Shown here one piece after another: positions 40,294-49,795 of a stretch of 64,000 bases of DNA. This DNA comes from Tritrichomonas foetus. Lineage: Eukaryota > Parabasalia > Tritrichomonadida > Tritrichomonadidae. Position numbers and translations under genes: made by a program. Below the pieces are notes generated by a model, which was not told the DNA's origin, did not search any database, and worked only from the letters and a program-made list of their open reading frames with translations. Where the stretch lies: the NCBI GenBank assembly GCA_001839685.1, contig MLAK01001060.1:88503-152502 (forward strand). The letters are read 5' to 3'. The number at the start of each line of letters is the position of its first letter. Position 1 is the first letter of the stretch.

Positions 40294-41589
40294 ATGCTGA
40301 AGAAAATCAAGACAAAATACAATCCTTCGACTCTTTCAGGCGCACTCGATATTATTGTTGTCGAACAACCCGATGGTACTTTACGCTCTTCACCTTGGCA
40401 CGTCCGATTTGGAAAGCTAGGTTTAATTCATCATGCAGGAAAAGTTATCTCTGTCGCAATTAACGATCATGCTGCCCCATTTTTAATGTATGTTGATTCT
40501 AGTGGGCGTGGCCAGTTTTTCGCCACTCCTGTCGTCAATAAAATGGATGATCATAATTTCCAGCATGTTTCATATCCATCATCGCCAATCGCATCACCGG
40601 TTTCATCACATGTCAGCATCAGGCCAAAAGACGTGAGATCAATTCTTGCAGCCAAAAAAGAAGGAAATTCACAAAATGAAAAAGATGGCAAAGTGAAAGT
40701 TGATCTCAAATGTCAAAAAATCACTCGAAATTCAGCAGTTGATCTTGAAGCTGCTCTTGATTTCGAAGATCCTGATCCACTTCCTGTTTCAACAGTTTCG
40801 TCATCTTTGGACTTAGCACAATCCGTCAAATCATCAAAAATTGAAAATTCTGATTTAACTTCTGAAAATTTAATAAATAATCAACAGGATAATCGACCGG
40901 TTCCATCTACACTTTTGCTTTCATCTATTCGTTATTTATTACATGATGGCAAAAACTCTGTAGCTTTTACTGTTTCGTCTTTAATTCAAGGACCGAAAAC
41001 AATAATTGCCAATCTTTTTCTTTGGCAATCAAATGTTAAAATTGTTGTTTCTGATGTTGATGGAACTGTGACATCATCAGATTTACTTGGTCATGTTTTA
41101 CCAACCATTGGAAAAGATTGGACACACCCAGGCTTAGTTTCATTATACAAAAAAATTGAACGAAAAGGAATTAAATTTTTATATTTAAGTTCTAGACCGA
41201 TTGGAGAGGCACCATTGACCAGAAAAATGCTTGAAAAAATTATGCAAGATGGTGAATTAATGCCTGATGGTCCTCTCATTACTTGTCCTGATCTTGCTTT
41301 ACCTGCAATGGCGAGAGAAATGCAGCATCGTCCACAAGAATTCAAAATTCCAACACTAAAAGAAATTAATGATCTTTTTCACCCCGTAAATAAGCCTTTC
41401 TTGTTCGGATTTGGGAATCGAAAAACTGATGTAATTTCTTATAAAGAAGTTGGATTGAAAGATAATCAGATTTTATTGTTTGATACAAAACATAGAGTTT
41501 TAGATGGAAATCTTAAAATCCTTTTTAAATCAATCGGAAATCTTACACCAGAAATTGATCATTTCATTGAAGAATGGTCTTGCGAATAG
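40294..41589 (+). CDS. lipin-type phosphatidate phosphatase
   Basis: 431 residues from the ATG at 40294; the frame reaches 40264 only through a GTG. The N-terminal N-LIP domain is clear (NPSTLSGALDIIVVEQPDGT, then SSPWHVRFGKLGL). A ~130-residue linker, predicted disordered, follows. The C-terminal haloacid-dehalogenase phosphatase domain has the catalytic DxDGT as SDVDGTVTSSDLLGHVLP (D254 and D256), KDWTHPGLVSLY, KFLYLSSRPIGEAPLTRKML and FGFGNRKTDVISYKEVG. Lipins dephosphorylate phosphatidic acid to diacylglycerol at the ER and nuclear envelope. It is much shorter than animal lipins but complete in motifs. The 5' half is noticeably GC-richer than the 3' half. Confidence 0.95.
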   Translation: MLKKIKTKYNPSTLSGALDIIVVEQPDGTLRSSPWHVRFGKLGLIHHAGKVISVAINDHAAPFLMYVDSSGRGQFFATPVVNKMDDHNFQHVSYPSSPIASPVSSHVSIRPKDVRSILAAKKEGNSQNEKDGKVKVDLKCQKITRNSAVDLEAALDFEDPDPLPVSTVSSSLDLAQSVKSSKIENSDLTSENLINNQQDNRPVPSTLLLSSIRYLLHDGKNSVAFTVSSLIQGPKTIIANLFLWQSNVKIVVSDVDGTVTSSDLLGHVLPTIGKDWTHPGLVSLYKKIERKGIKFLYLSSRPIGEAPLTRKMLEKIMQDGELMPDGPLITCPDLALPAMAREMQHRPQEFKIPTLKEINDLFHPVNKPFLFGFGNRKTDVISYKEVGLKDNQILLFDTKHRVLDGNLKILFKSIGNLTPEIDHFIEEWSCE

Positions 41590-41823
41590 ATTCATAGAAA
41601 ACCCCTTCTTATGTTAACATTATATATTAATTTACGTATTTTTATTGTTGTTTTAATAAAAGTTTGAAATTATAAATATATTTATATCGAAAATGATAAA
41701 AAGAAAAAGTAAGATTTTTTTATAAATCGATTTATTTTCGTTTTACATTTTTTGATGATTAACAAGAATACAATTTCATTTAATTGAAAATTTAAGCATC
41801 AATGCTTTGGAATCAGATAAAAC

Positions 41824-42459
41824 TTATGATTTTATCTTCTTGAGATATATGCTAAATCCTATAATGAATAAAATTGTGAATAATACCATAGCAACAATGA
41901 AGTAGATCCAATATTTAAGGCAAATATTTTTACATTTAAGAGATCTTACATTTGTTGAATATTCACGAGATCCTAGCTCAATTGCAGTTGAAGATAATTC
42001 TAATTCTTCTAATTCTTGACCACGAAGCATTGCCTTTTTAAGTGAATCAGTCATAACATCTTGAGTTTCATTCAAATTGTGATGTATTTCAGAGAGCTTG
42101 TATTCTGTCATTAATCTTTTGATTTCTTCCGAAAACTCATTTTGAAGGCCATATGGACGTGATTCTTGCCATTTATTTCCGAATTTTGAGATAAAGCTTT
42201 TATTTATTTTTGATAATACATCATTTGCTTTTTGTAATTGGAGTGATAAAGAACCAACAATGATATAATTTAGATTGTTTTCTTCATGTTGAATAAAAAA
42301 TTTATGATTATCTTTTTCAAGAGCAAATTTTGAGTCTTTTTGATTTAATTTCTTCAATATTTCTGCAGAAATCACATCGAAATTTCCACCAACAGCGGCA
42401 TATTGTGCCAGAATTGTATCTTTTCTTGCAACAGCTCCATATTCAAATGAAGCACTCAT
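41824..42459 (-). CDS. longin-type R-SNARE (VAMP7-like)
   Basis: 211 residues from the ATG at 42459. An upstream in-frame ATG at 42489 would add ten mostly hydrophobic residues that do not fit a longin domain, so I prefer 42459. The N-terminal longin domain starts MSASFEYGAVARKDTILAQY and continues VGGNFDVISAEIL. The SNARE motif is at ~130-185 (LNETQDVMTDSLKKAMLRGQ) with the zero-layer arginine in LRGQELEELE. A single C-terminal membrane anchor follows (YWIYFIVAMVLFTILFIIGF). Such R-SNAREs mediate fusion of endosomal, lysosomal and secretory vesicles. Convergent with lipin. Confidence 0.9.
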   Translation of the reverse strand: MSASFEYGAVARKDTILAQYAAVGGNFDVISAEILKKLNQKDSKFALEKDNHKFFIQHEENNLNYIIVGSLSLQLQKANDVLSKINKSFISKFGNKWQESRPYGLQNEFSEEIKRLMTEYKLSEIHHNLNETQDVMTDSLKKAMLRGQELEELELSSTAIELGSREYSTNVRSLKCKNICLKYWIYFIVAMVLFTILFIIGFSIYLKKIKS

Positions 42460-43164
42460 TATGAAAATGACAAAAAAACAAAATCGCATCACCTGCTCAT
42501 CTTTCAAAATTGAATGTTTCCATTTAATTATTTTCAAATCACCTCACTTATTTCCAATCAGCCAGCAGAAACAATAATAAAAAATTCATCTTTTTATTAT
42601 TTCATCATGAAAGAATCAGTCAAATAAATATGGTTGACCCGAATGCCCAGGGTTTGAAAATAATTATGACCTTTTTCGAACAAAATCAGAATAAGTTTTT
42701 CTTTTTTAGTATTTGAGAAATCCTCCTTTTATGTATGCAAGAAGCTATACAGCTTTCGTAGAATAGAATAGCTAGCTCTCATAAGAATTCATCAGGCAAA
42801 AACTCAATTTGAAATTTATTTCATAAAATAAATGAGACCTTATAAACTGGCTCCACAAAATGGAAAGTTTTATTGAATGAAAATTACAACTTTCCATTTT
42901 TTTGAACAAGTTTATAGCCATCTCTCTAACGACCAGGATCACGAGAAGCATTGATTATATCTTATCATGATTGGTCCAATTTCTTTCATAGTTTGGTCAT
43001 GACCGAGATGCATGCAAATTAATTTGCAAATTGAAGAAAAAAAAAAGCTGCTTCTGATTTGGCAAAAAATTTAAACTAAAAACGAGAAAAGAAGACAAAA
43101 ATCAAGCTATATTTACACTCATTCATCCAACCAAAAACACTGTAACATATTAATGGCAAAAAAG
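42460..43164. other. intergenic region with a large inverted repeat
   Basis: This is the 5' flank of the SNARE gene and the 3' flank of the RING gene. An extended inverted repeat lies at 42833-42926 (separate entry). Otherwise AT-rich with no gene. Confidence 0.5.
42833..42926. repeat. imperfect inverted repeat / stem-loop with 13-bp perfect core arms
   Basis: The core arms AAAATGGAAAGTT (42857-42869) and AACTTTCCATTTT (42888-42900) are perfect inverse complements around an 18-base loop. Outside them TATAAACT and AAGTTTATA, and then GAGA and TCTC, also pair. Each arm is about 35 bases with an internal bulge. It could fold as an RNA hairpin or be the remains of a small inverted-repeat element. 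Confidence 0.8.
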
Positions 43165-43692
43165 TTATTTGAGAGAGGCTTCTATTTCATCTATAGGAAC
43201 CCCAGCATTATAGAGATCAATGACCATCTGCCGATCCAAATGCTCGTATTGCAATAGAAGACAAATAAGTTCGTCTGGTAAATTTGCGAAACTATCGTCG
43301 AGCGTCAGCGGCTCATGGGTATTTACGACTGGGCTTTTGAGGTCGTTGTACTCTACGTTCGGCTTAATACTGATGTTCGCTGACCTGCAGTAAGGACACA
43401 TTCTCTGCTTGGGAGGGGGGTCAATAATGGCAGCGAGGCATTCTGTGCATATTCCTTGTTGGCAGCAAGTCGTTTCGTTGATCGATGGATAGTAATTATA
43501 ACATATACTGCAAAAACAGCGACTTGTTCGTTGAGATTCGGCGGAAAATGGATAAATTGGTGTAACTTTGCCTTTTCTAATGTTGGCAGCAATTTGGCCT
43601 TCGGTCCATCTATACTTCTCTTTATGGTAGATTCCGTGGAGGCATTCGTTTTGATTTCTTTTTGGTGTGACGGAGGAAGTTGTTATTCCCAT
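43165..43692 (-). CDS. putatively N-myristoylated RING-type zinc-finger protein (SIP5-like)
   Basis: 175 residues. The N-terminus MGITTSSV fits the N-myristoylation pattern MGxxxS. A cysteine-rich RING-like finger occupies 59-102: CSIC (61-64), CC (76-77), CTEC (82-85) and CPYC (99-102), with no obvious histidine ligand, as in the yeast Sip5/plant DA2 group. The C-terminus (MVIDLYNAGVPIDEIEASLK) resembles a UBA-like helix set. A membrane-tethered E3 ligase is the simplest reading, but substrate and activity are inference. The GC-rich codons suggest a well-expressed gene. Confidence 0.78.
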   Translation of the reverse strand: MGITTSSVTPKRNQNECLHGIYHKEKYRWTEGQIAANIRKGKVTPIYPFSAESQRTSRCFCSICYNYYPSINETTCCQQGICTECLAAIIDPPPKQRMCPYCRSANISIKPNVEYNDLKSPVVNTHEPLTLDDSFANLPDELICLLLQYEHLDRQMVIDLYNAGVPIDEIEASLK

Positions 43693-44076
43693 TTTCCTCA
43701 GAAAAAAAAAATAGATGAACTCACATCTAAGAAAGGTGAAATTTTGGTTAACAGAAGGCGAAAGTCAAGACTTTCCTGTGAATTCCTTTCAATTTAAAAT
43801 ATTTTGATAATACCAATGTGACATTTTTTTGAACAAATGCCATTCTCATGGCAAATATTGAAAAAGGCGAAATTCATTTTTGAATGTAAATAGACAAAAT
43901 TTTCAATGAGATGAGGTTTTGCAATTTTGTCAGACTAACTTTTTGAATAAAATGGAAACTAGATAAAAATCATAGCATTATGGATTTTCCTTTACATATT
44001 TTTCATTGTGTTTTAACTCCACACAATACCATTTATAAATACTTTCATTATGAGAAAAAAATTTATGAGACTCCAT
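43693..44076. other. intergenic, AT-rich
   Basis: This is the 5' flank of the RING gene and the 3' flank of CK1. AACTTTTTG occurs at about 43938. No gene or repeat is seen. Confidence 0.45.
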
Positions 44077-45306
44077 TTAATTGCCGGGTTCGAATTCGAT
44101 CTGAACAGGCATCTTCGGGATTTGTGTCTCCCTTGGATCAAGCAGGAACATCTTCTGTTCTTTGGGAAGTGCCACTTTTTTGGAGTCTTCCTTTTCTGCT
44201 GCCTCTAGTCCCTTTCTGCTCATCCCGACAAACTTGGCAGCCTCGTTCATCATAGCGAAGAACGGAAGTGGCTGCCAGAATCCGTTCTGTTTTCCTGATC
44301 GTGCTTTGGCGGCTCCTTTCAATTCATTTGGCGATGTTTTGATAATTAAGTCGGCCTGGTCAGAGGCGCCCCTGAGCGCATCATTCAAACGCTGCGTCTT
44401 ATTAATAACCCAGTCATACTCAAAATCAAAGGCGAAATTCAATTTGACCATCAGGCCAATGAACAAACCTCTCAATTGTGTGTAAGCTGGCCTTTCATCA
44501 AACCTGAGGTTCCTGACGCGCGTCATGTAATTCAAAAATTCGGTCGGAAGCCCCTGACAAAGGGTATCTAGTGGAGTGTCCATTTTGGCCTGAGAAAGGA
44601 GCTCATATTTTTCGTTCTTTGAGGCAACCTCGAGGCCCTGCCATGGGAGTTTGCCCTTGACAAGTGAAATCAAAACATAACCGACTGATTCAAGATCATC
44701 TCGACAGCTCTGCTCGACGCCAAGGTGAACGTTAATTGACACATAACGGGCTGTACCAGCGAGGCCCTTGTCTTCTGTGTAGTTGATGTGAATGAATGTG
44801 TGCAAATCTCGATATTTGTTGGCGAGACCAAGATCGATCATATAGAGAAGATTTGAGTTGTTTCCAACACCAAAAACAAAGTTATCGGGTTTGATATCGC
44901 GATGGATGAAAGAGCGTTGATGGAGATATTCTAATCGGCAGAGCATTTGAATAGCGCACATCAAAACCGTCTTCATTGATAAAATCTTACCACATTCGTG
45001 GAATCTGTGTCCAAGAGAGTAGCCAAGCCTCTCCATAATCATTCCGCGAAATTCATCTTGCGTCCAGTAATCGTAAACACGGGGAATTCCTGGAGCTGCG
45101 TCCAATAAAACGTATAGTTTGTATTCTTTGTTTAACTGTGGGGTTGAAATTTTCGGGTTTTCGAGTTTAGCAGCGTATAATTTTCCGTTCTCAAGGCTTT
45201 GGACTTCGAAAATGGCACCAAAAGAACCAGCACCAATCCTCCTTGTGACTTGGTATTTTTCGTGGAGAATGTCGCCGATTTCGGGAAGAGGGAAGCCTGA
45301 CGACAT
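44077..45306 (-). CDS. casein kinase 1 family protein kinase
   Basis: 409 residues. The CK1 kinase domain covers ~15-310: RRIGAGSFGAIFEV (22-35), K47 in YAAKLE, FIHRDIKPDNFVFG with HRD at 135-137, the CK1-type DLG (158-160) in MIDLGLANKYRD, and GLAGTARYVSINVHLGVEQS, the family-specific activation segment replacing APE. DDLESVGYVLISLVKGKLPW follows. All catalytic residues are intact. The ~100-residue C-terminal tail is basic and has no recognised domain. CK1 kinases are strongly expanded in trichomonads, so orthology to a particular animal isoform should not be assumed. Codons are markedly GC-rich compared with the neighbours. Confidence 0.96.
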   Translation of the reverse strand: MSSGFPLPEIGDILHEKYQVTRRIGAGSFGAIFEVQSLENGKLYAAKLENPKISTPQLNKEYKLYVLLDAAPGIPRVYDYWTQDEFRGMIMERLGYSLGHRFHECGKILSMKTVLMCAIQMLCRLEYLHQRSFIHRDIKPDNFVFGVGNNSNLLYMIDLGLANKYRDLHTFIHINYTEDKGLAGTARYVSINVHLGVEQSCRDDLESVGYVLISLVKGKLPWQGLEVASKNEKYELLSQAKMDTPLDTLCQGLPTEFLNYMTRVRNLRFDERPAYTQLRGLFIGLMVKLNFAFDFEYDWVINKTQRLNDALRGASDQADLIIKTSPNELKGAAKARSGKQNGFWQPLPFFAMMNEAAKFVGMSRKGLEAAEKEDSKKVALPKEQKMFLLDPRETQIPKMPVQIEFEPGN

Positions 45307-45875
45307 GGATTTTTAATAAAAGTCGAAATAACGAAAAATCAAAAAGTTGATTCGAAAATACTCAGAAAAATTGAATTTGCACGTTAATCAAATTCTGTTG
45401 ATTTGATTGATTATATATTTATTCAAATTTTCAACAATTATCAAAATTACTTTTCAAAAATTAAATTAAAATTTCTAAACTATCTTTACTTTTTCTATAA
45501 ATATGTCCTGTATCGAATTGATATTATCGATATTCGAAGTAAAAACTTCTTGAGTGTGAGGTCATATTGCATTTTAGTGAAATTTTATGAGAAAAATAAC
45601 GATTTTTTTGAATGAAATTAGTGATATCATTGACTAATATACATCAAAAAGTTAATCATTTCTGAAAAAGTTATAAACATGGGCGAAAGTTGTTTTCCTA
45701 CCTTCAATTTCATGAATTGTATTAAATAATAATAAATCATTGACAAATAAACTTTTTAATAAGAATAGAGTGATTTTTATTAAAATAATTATCCAAAAAA
45801 TTGTGTCATATTAATTAATCATTGTGAAGGAGCTCTTCCTTGTGATGACCGTTTAAAAAAAGTTTGACCAAATTG
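45307..45875. other. divergent promoter region
   Basis: Spacer between CK1 (minus) and USP (plus). CAAAAAGTT occurs at 45340 and ~45644, GAAAAAGTT at ~45663, and a related AAAAAAAGTTTGAC just before the USP start. Otherwise AT-rich with no gene. Confidence 0.5.
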
Positions 45876-48377
45876 ATGACAATTCCTGACAAAAAAGAAC
45901 AAAGAAATATCATTCGAAAACTCGAGCAAGAACCTCTTACTCCAGGTGAAACTGCCTGTGCTATTGCTCAAACATGGTTTACATGTTGGCAAAAATATGT
46001 CGGATATCCAAAAGGATCAGAACCAATCGACACCGATGAAATGTCACTTCCGCCAATTGACAATAAAAGCATTGCTGAAAATGGTCGTCTAAAGACCGAC
46101 TTACTTGAACGCGTAAATTATCAGATAATTAATCGAAAGACATACGAGCAACTTCTTGACTGGTTTGGAGGCGGTCCACAAATCAACATTAAAGTTGTTG
46201 AAGACGACAATGGAAGAATGTCCGCAATTACTCGAATCATCCCAATCGAATTATATTATCAAGGAAGGAAGAAAAAAACGGAAACTTACTCTTTAATGAA
46301 AGTCGGTGAACTCCACCAAATCGCGCGCAAACTATTCGAAGTACCAGAAAGCCAAGAAACCAAATTAATCGAATATTTCAATAAGAGAATTTCCAGCGAT
46401 ATGGAGGACGAAAAGTATATCAGGGACTTTCACATAATTGCTAGGAATTGTATCCTTCTTGATTCAAAAGGTGAAAATGGTGTTTGGGATTCTGATCATC
46501 TGAAATTCGCCACTTCGACATCAACATCAGCCCCAGAAAATGTGATCGCTAAGAGTCCAACACGTACTAAAAACCAAACATCACCTTCACGCGACGGGGA
46601 GAGCCAAAGAGGAATTGTTGGATTCAGCAACCTTGGAAATACTTGCTTCTTCAATTCCGGCACACAATGTTTAATGAATACTCGTCCACTTATCAAATAC
46701 ATGTTAAATGATGACTGGGAAGCAGATTTGAATGAAAAGAATCCAATCGGAATGAAAGGAAACCTTGCGAAAGCCTTTGCGAGTCTCGCAAAAGAAGTCT
46801 GGTCTGGCGAAAGTAGTGTTATTGCCCCAAGACAGCTGAAAAGCGTTGTTGGAAAGTATGCTCCGCAATTTAGCGGGTGGGGTCAGCAAGATTCACAGGA
46901 ACTCATTCTATTCACACTTGATGGAGTCCACGAAGATCTCAATCGATGTAAAAAGAAGGCCCAAATCGAGCCCGTTGAAGGCGATGGAACCGACGACGAA
47001 AGTACTGCAATCGAAGCTTGGAAGAGACACAAAATGCGAAATGATTCCATTGTCGTCGATTTAATTCATGGCCAGCTTCGTTCCCGTTTAATTTGTCCAG
47101 AATGCCATAAAAAAACAGTTGTTTTTGATCCATTCATGTCAATTCAAATGCCAATTAATCGCCCACATACTGTAAAATTGACATTCACTTTTATTCCATT
47201 TGAATATACAGCTGAAAGACAAGTAATGAAATGCTCAGTTCCTTGTTCAGCTAGTGGAATAAATAATGATGATTTAGCTGTAGAAATTTCAAAAAGAATA
47301 AACAGAGATGTTAAAGTAATTACTGGCGCTAGACATTATGCAAGTGCTTCACTTTCATGGGGAATTCGAGAAGAACCCTCATCAACTGCAACTTACTATG
47401 CTTTTGAAGTACCTGATCCAGTTAACGGCCAATACATGGTTTGTAGCATTAAAATGGAAAAGAAGAAGAAAGCCAATTCATTTTCTTACTATAATTCTAC
47501 AGTTGAAATTGGAACACCTTTCTTACTTGATGTTAAATCATTACCTGATAATTTCGATACTGATACTGAAGAACTCACAAAACAAGTTGAAGAAAGATTG
47601 AGTGTTTTATGGAATCCACCAAAAGATTTAGTAATGTCTGAATCCATGGAATCACTTAAGCAAAAACTGAGTCAAACAAAAGATAGTGAAATTAAAGATG
47701 ATGAAAAAATTGCAGTTTCTGTTTCCAAAAGTTATTATTCTGATACAAAATCGCTTGCTAAAAATTGTAAATTAGTTATAACTAGTACCGCAACTATTTT
47801 GGTGAATACTGAATATCAAGGTCTCTCTTATGAAAGTTTGCTTATGCATTCTGTTGATGAAAATGATTCTGAAAATTCCATGAAAGGAAATAAAGATTTA
47901 ATTACTTTGAAGTCTTGTTTCGAATATTTTTCAACACCAGAGGTACTAGATGAAGATAATAAATGGTTCTGTCCAAAATGTCGTCAATTTGTCTGTGCAG
48001 AAAAGAAACTCGATGTTTGGAGTGTTCCTGAAATTCTTATCATTCAACTCAAAAGATTTATCGCGGGACGTTGGATGACACGAAAACTCGATCAATACGT
48101 TGATTTCCCAGAAGAACTTGATATGAAGAAGTTCGTAATTGGTCCACAAAAGAATGATGAATCATTAAAGTATTGTCTTTATGCGGTATCAAATCATATG
48201 GGTGGTCTCGGAGGTGGACATTATACAGCATATGCAAAAGTTCAGGATCCAAATGGACCACCAAACAAAAACGCACCATGGTACAGCTTTAATGACTCAC
48301 ATGCTTCACCTTGCTCAGAAAGCACAGTTCACACTTCAAGTGCTTACGTTTTATTCTATGAGAGAATCAAACAGTAA
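45876..48377 (+). CDS. USP4/15-type ubiquitin-specific protease (DUSP-USP)
   Basis: 833 residues from the ATG at 45876; the frame begins upstream with TTG only. A DUSP domain at ~10-110 has WFTCWQKYVGYPKG, LPPIDN and LLDWFGGGPQINIKVV. A ubiquitin-like region follows. The USP catalytic domain starts at ~248: Cys box GFSNLGNTCFFNSGTQCLMN (nucleophile C257), GWGQQDSQELILFTLDG, zinc-binding CPECHKKT and CPKCRQFV, EILIIQLKRF, and the His box GGLGGGHYTAYAKV with WYSFNDSHASP. Catalytic Cys, His and Asp/Asn are all present. The order matches USP4/USP11/USP15 and yeast Ubp12. Codon use is clearly GC-richer in the first half than in the second. Confidence 0.95.
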   Translation: MTIPDKKEQRNIIRKLEQEPLTPGETACAIAQTWFTCWQKYVGYPKGSEPIDTDEMSLPPIDNKSIAENGRLKTDLLERVNYQIINRKTYEQLLDWFGGGPQINIKVVEDDNGRMSAITRIIPIELYYQGRKKKTETYSLMKVGELHQIARKLFEVPESQETKLIEYFNKRISSDMEDEKYIRDFHIIARNCILLDSKGENGVWDSDHLKFATSTSTSAPENVIAKSPTRTKNQTSPSRDGESQRGIVGFSNLGNTCFFNSGTQCLMNTRPLIKYMLNDDWEADLNEKNPIGMKGNLAKAFASLAKEVWSGESSVIAPRQLKSVVGKYAPQFSGWGQQDSQELILFTLDGVHEDLNRCKKKAQIEPVEGDGTDDESTAIEAWKRHKMRNDSIVVDLIHGQLRSRLICPECHKKTVVFDPFMSIQMPINRPHTVKLTFTFIPFEYTAERQVMKCSVPCSASGINNDDLAVEISKRINRDVKVITGARHYASASLSWGIREEPSSTATYYAFEVPDPVNGQYMVCSIKMEKKKKANSFSYYNSTVEIGTPFLLDVKSLPDNFDTDTEELTKQVEERLSVLWNPPKDLVMSESMESLKQKLSQTKDSEIKDDEKIAVSVSKSYYSDTKSLAKNCKLVITSTATILVNTEYQGLSYESLLMHSVDENDSENSMKGNKDLITLKSCFEYFSTPEVLDEDNKWFCPKCRQFVCAEKKLDVWSVPEILIIQLKRFIAGRWMTRKLDQYVDFPEELDMKKFVIGPQKNDESLKYCLYAVSNHMGGLGGGHYTAYAKVQDPNGPPNKNAPWYSFNDSHASPCSESTVHTSSAYVLFYERIKQ

Positions 48378-48686
48378 CTTTCTATAAAATTCTTTATTAT
48401 TTTCAGCAACTATTTTATAAATTTTCATAACTTTTTATTTTTAAAAAATTGAAAAAATATGAATATATATTAAAAGGAAACAGTCAGAAAATATTGAAGA
48501 CCGTCAGTGTGTTCCTGAAGACTTTGTAGAATGTTGAAGTTTGATTCTGATCTAACTTTCAAATTTTTAAATTGAAACACTTTCGTCAGGAGAGAGAAAA
48601 ACACATTTGTTTATTTGTTTGATTAATATGTTGCATTTAGTTTTTAAATGGTGTCTAATATATAGATATATAAAACAAAGTAGTGT
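48378..48686. other. convergent intergenic region
   Basis: AT-rich shared 3' flank of USP and TatD. No structured feature is seen. Confidence 0.45.
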
Positions 48687-49415
48687 TTAATGAATAGGTC
48701 TAAAGAGGCGGTGGAAGTTTTCATTAACATGAGTTTGAAGAATTTCCTCAGAAATGTTTCGTAGTTTGGCAACAACTGATAATGTGTGCTTCAATGAGGA
48801 TGGAGTGTCTTCGAGTGTTGCAGGTTTTCCGACACCCCAGCTAATTCCTTCAACTCCATCAGTTTCGATGACAATCCGATCCAGTGGAACAGCTTTTGCA
48901 ACATTTTGGACAGATTCTTCTTTTTCGATATCAGGTCCAATTGAAAAATAATATCCTTTATTCAAATATTTATCGAGGTGTTCAATGCTTGAAAACCAGT
49001 GAATTAAAAATGTAAGTTTCGGATAATTATCAATAATTTGTGATATTTCTAATTCTTGTCCTTTTGTGTGCAAAATGGCTGGAACACCTCTCCTAGATGC
49101 AATGTCAAGTTGTTCAATGAAAACTGATCGTTGAATGTCAAGTGGCACCTCACACCAAACATTATCCATTCCAATTTCACCAATTGCTGGACACTTTTCG
49201 AGATATGGAAGTATATCCTCAACTTTGTATTTGGCTGCATTCCACGGATGGATCCCGTATGTTGGAATAACGCGTTCCTTTTCTTCGAGATATAATGATT
49301 CGACGAATTTGCATTCTTCGGGTGACATAGCGCAAGCGGTTGTATACATGTTGAATTTTCGTAATATATTAATAATGCCTTTGTCATATATGTGAGCATG
49401 TGCGTCAGTAAGCAT
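48687..49415 (-). CDS. TatD-family metal-dependent hydrolase
   Basis: 242 residues forming one TIM-barrel domain. The metal-binding residues are visible: H6 and H8 in LTDAHAHIYD, E80 in AIGEIGMD, H116 in AILHTKGQ, H139 in FLIHWFSS and D186 in IVIETDGVEG. TatD proteins act as 3'-5' exonucleases or DNases; a cytosolic or nuclear role in DNA turnover is the family expectation. Length and motif order are normal. The ATG at 49415 is preceded by AT-rich sequence without a clear initiator. Confidence 0.92.
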   Translation of the reverse strand: MLTDAHAHIYDKGIINILRKFNMYTTACAMSPEECKFVESLYLEEKERVIPTYGIHPWNAAKYKVEDILPYLEKCPAIGEIGMDNVWCEVPLDIQRSVFIEQLDIASRRGVPAILHTKGQELEISQIIDNYPKLTFLIHWFSSIEHLDKYLNKGYYFSIGPDIEKEESVQNVAKAVPLDRIVIETDGVEGISWGVGKPATLEDTPSSLKHTLSVVAKLRNISEEILQTHVNENFHRLFRPIH

Positions 49416-49795
49416 TTTTGGGTTAGATAATTTTTAGATAAATAACCGTTGAAAATAACCTTTGAATTTGACCTGGGTCGGATTCATGATTTTTTCTTTA
49501 CAAATATTTCTTTGTTTCAGCACAATGGAGTGTAAATTCAGACATACGGATATATGATTGAATCAATTACATTAATAATTTCTAATGAATAATGCAATTT
49601 GAACAAGATCAAAAAAATCTTTCTTTCTTGAATAATGTAACTCTCTCAATTCTTTTTTTGCCTTCTTCTTGAATAAAGTTTTTATTTGTTTGAAATGATG
49701 AATAGCAATATCATCATTTTGATAATAATTGTTAAATACAATTATTGTCAATAAATAATTCACGCGCCATAGAATTTAAAAACTAGAAAAAAGTA
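49416..49795. other. intergenic, AT-rich
   Basis: Contains only a short minus-strand open frame (49572-49763) of AT-driven composition that I do not accept as a gene. No repeats or RNA genes. Confidence 0.45.

Noticed and set aside
49572..49763. 63-codon minus-strand frame
   Set aside because: AT-rich composition, no recognisable motif, isolated.
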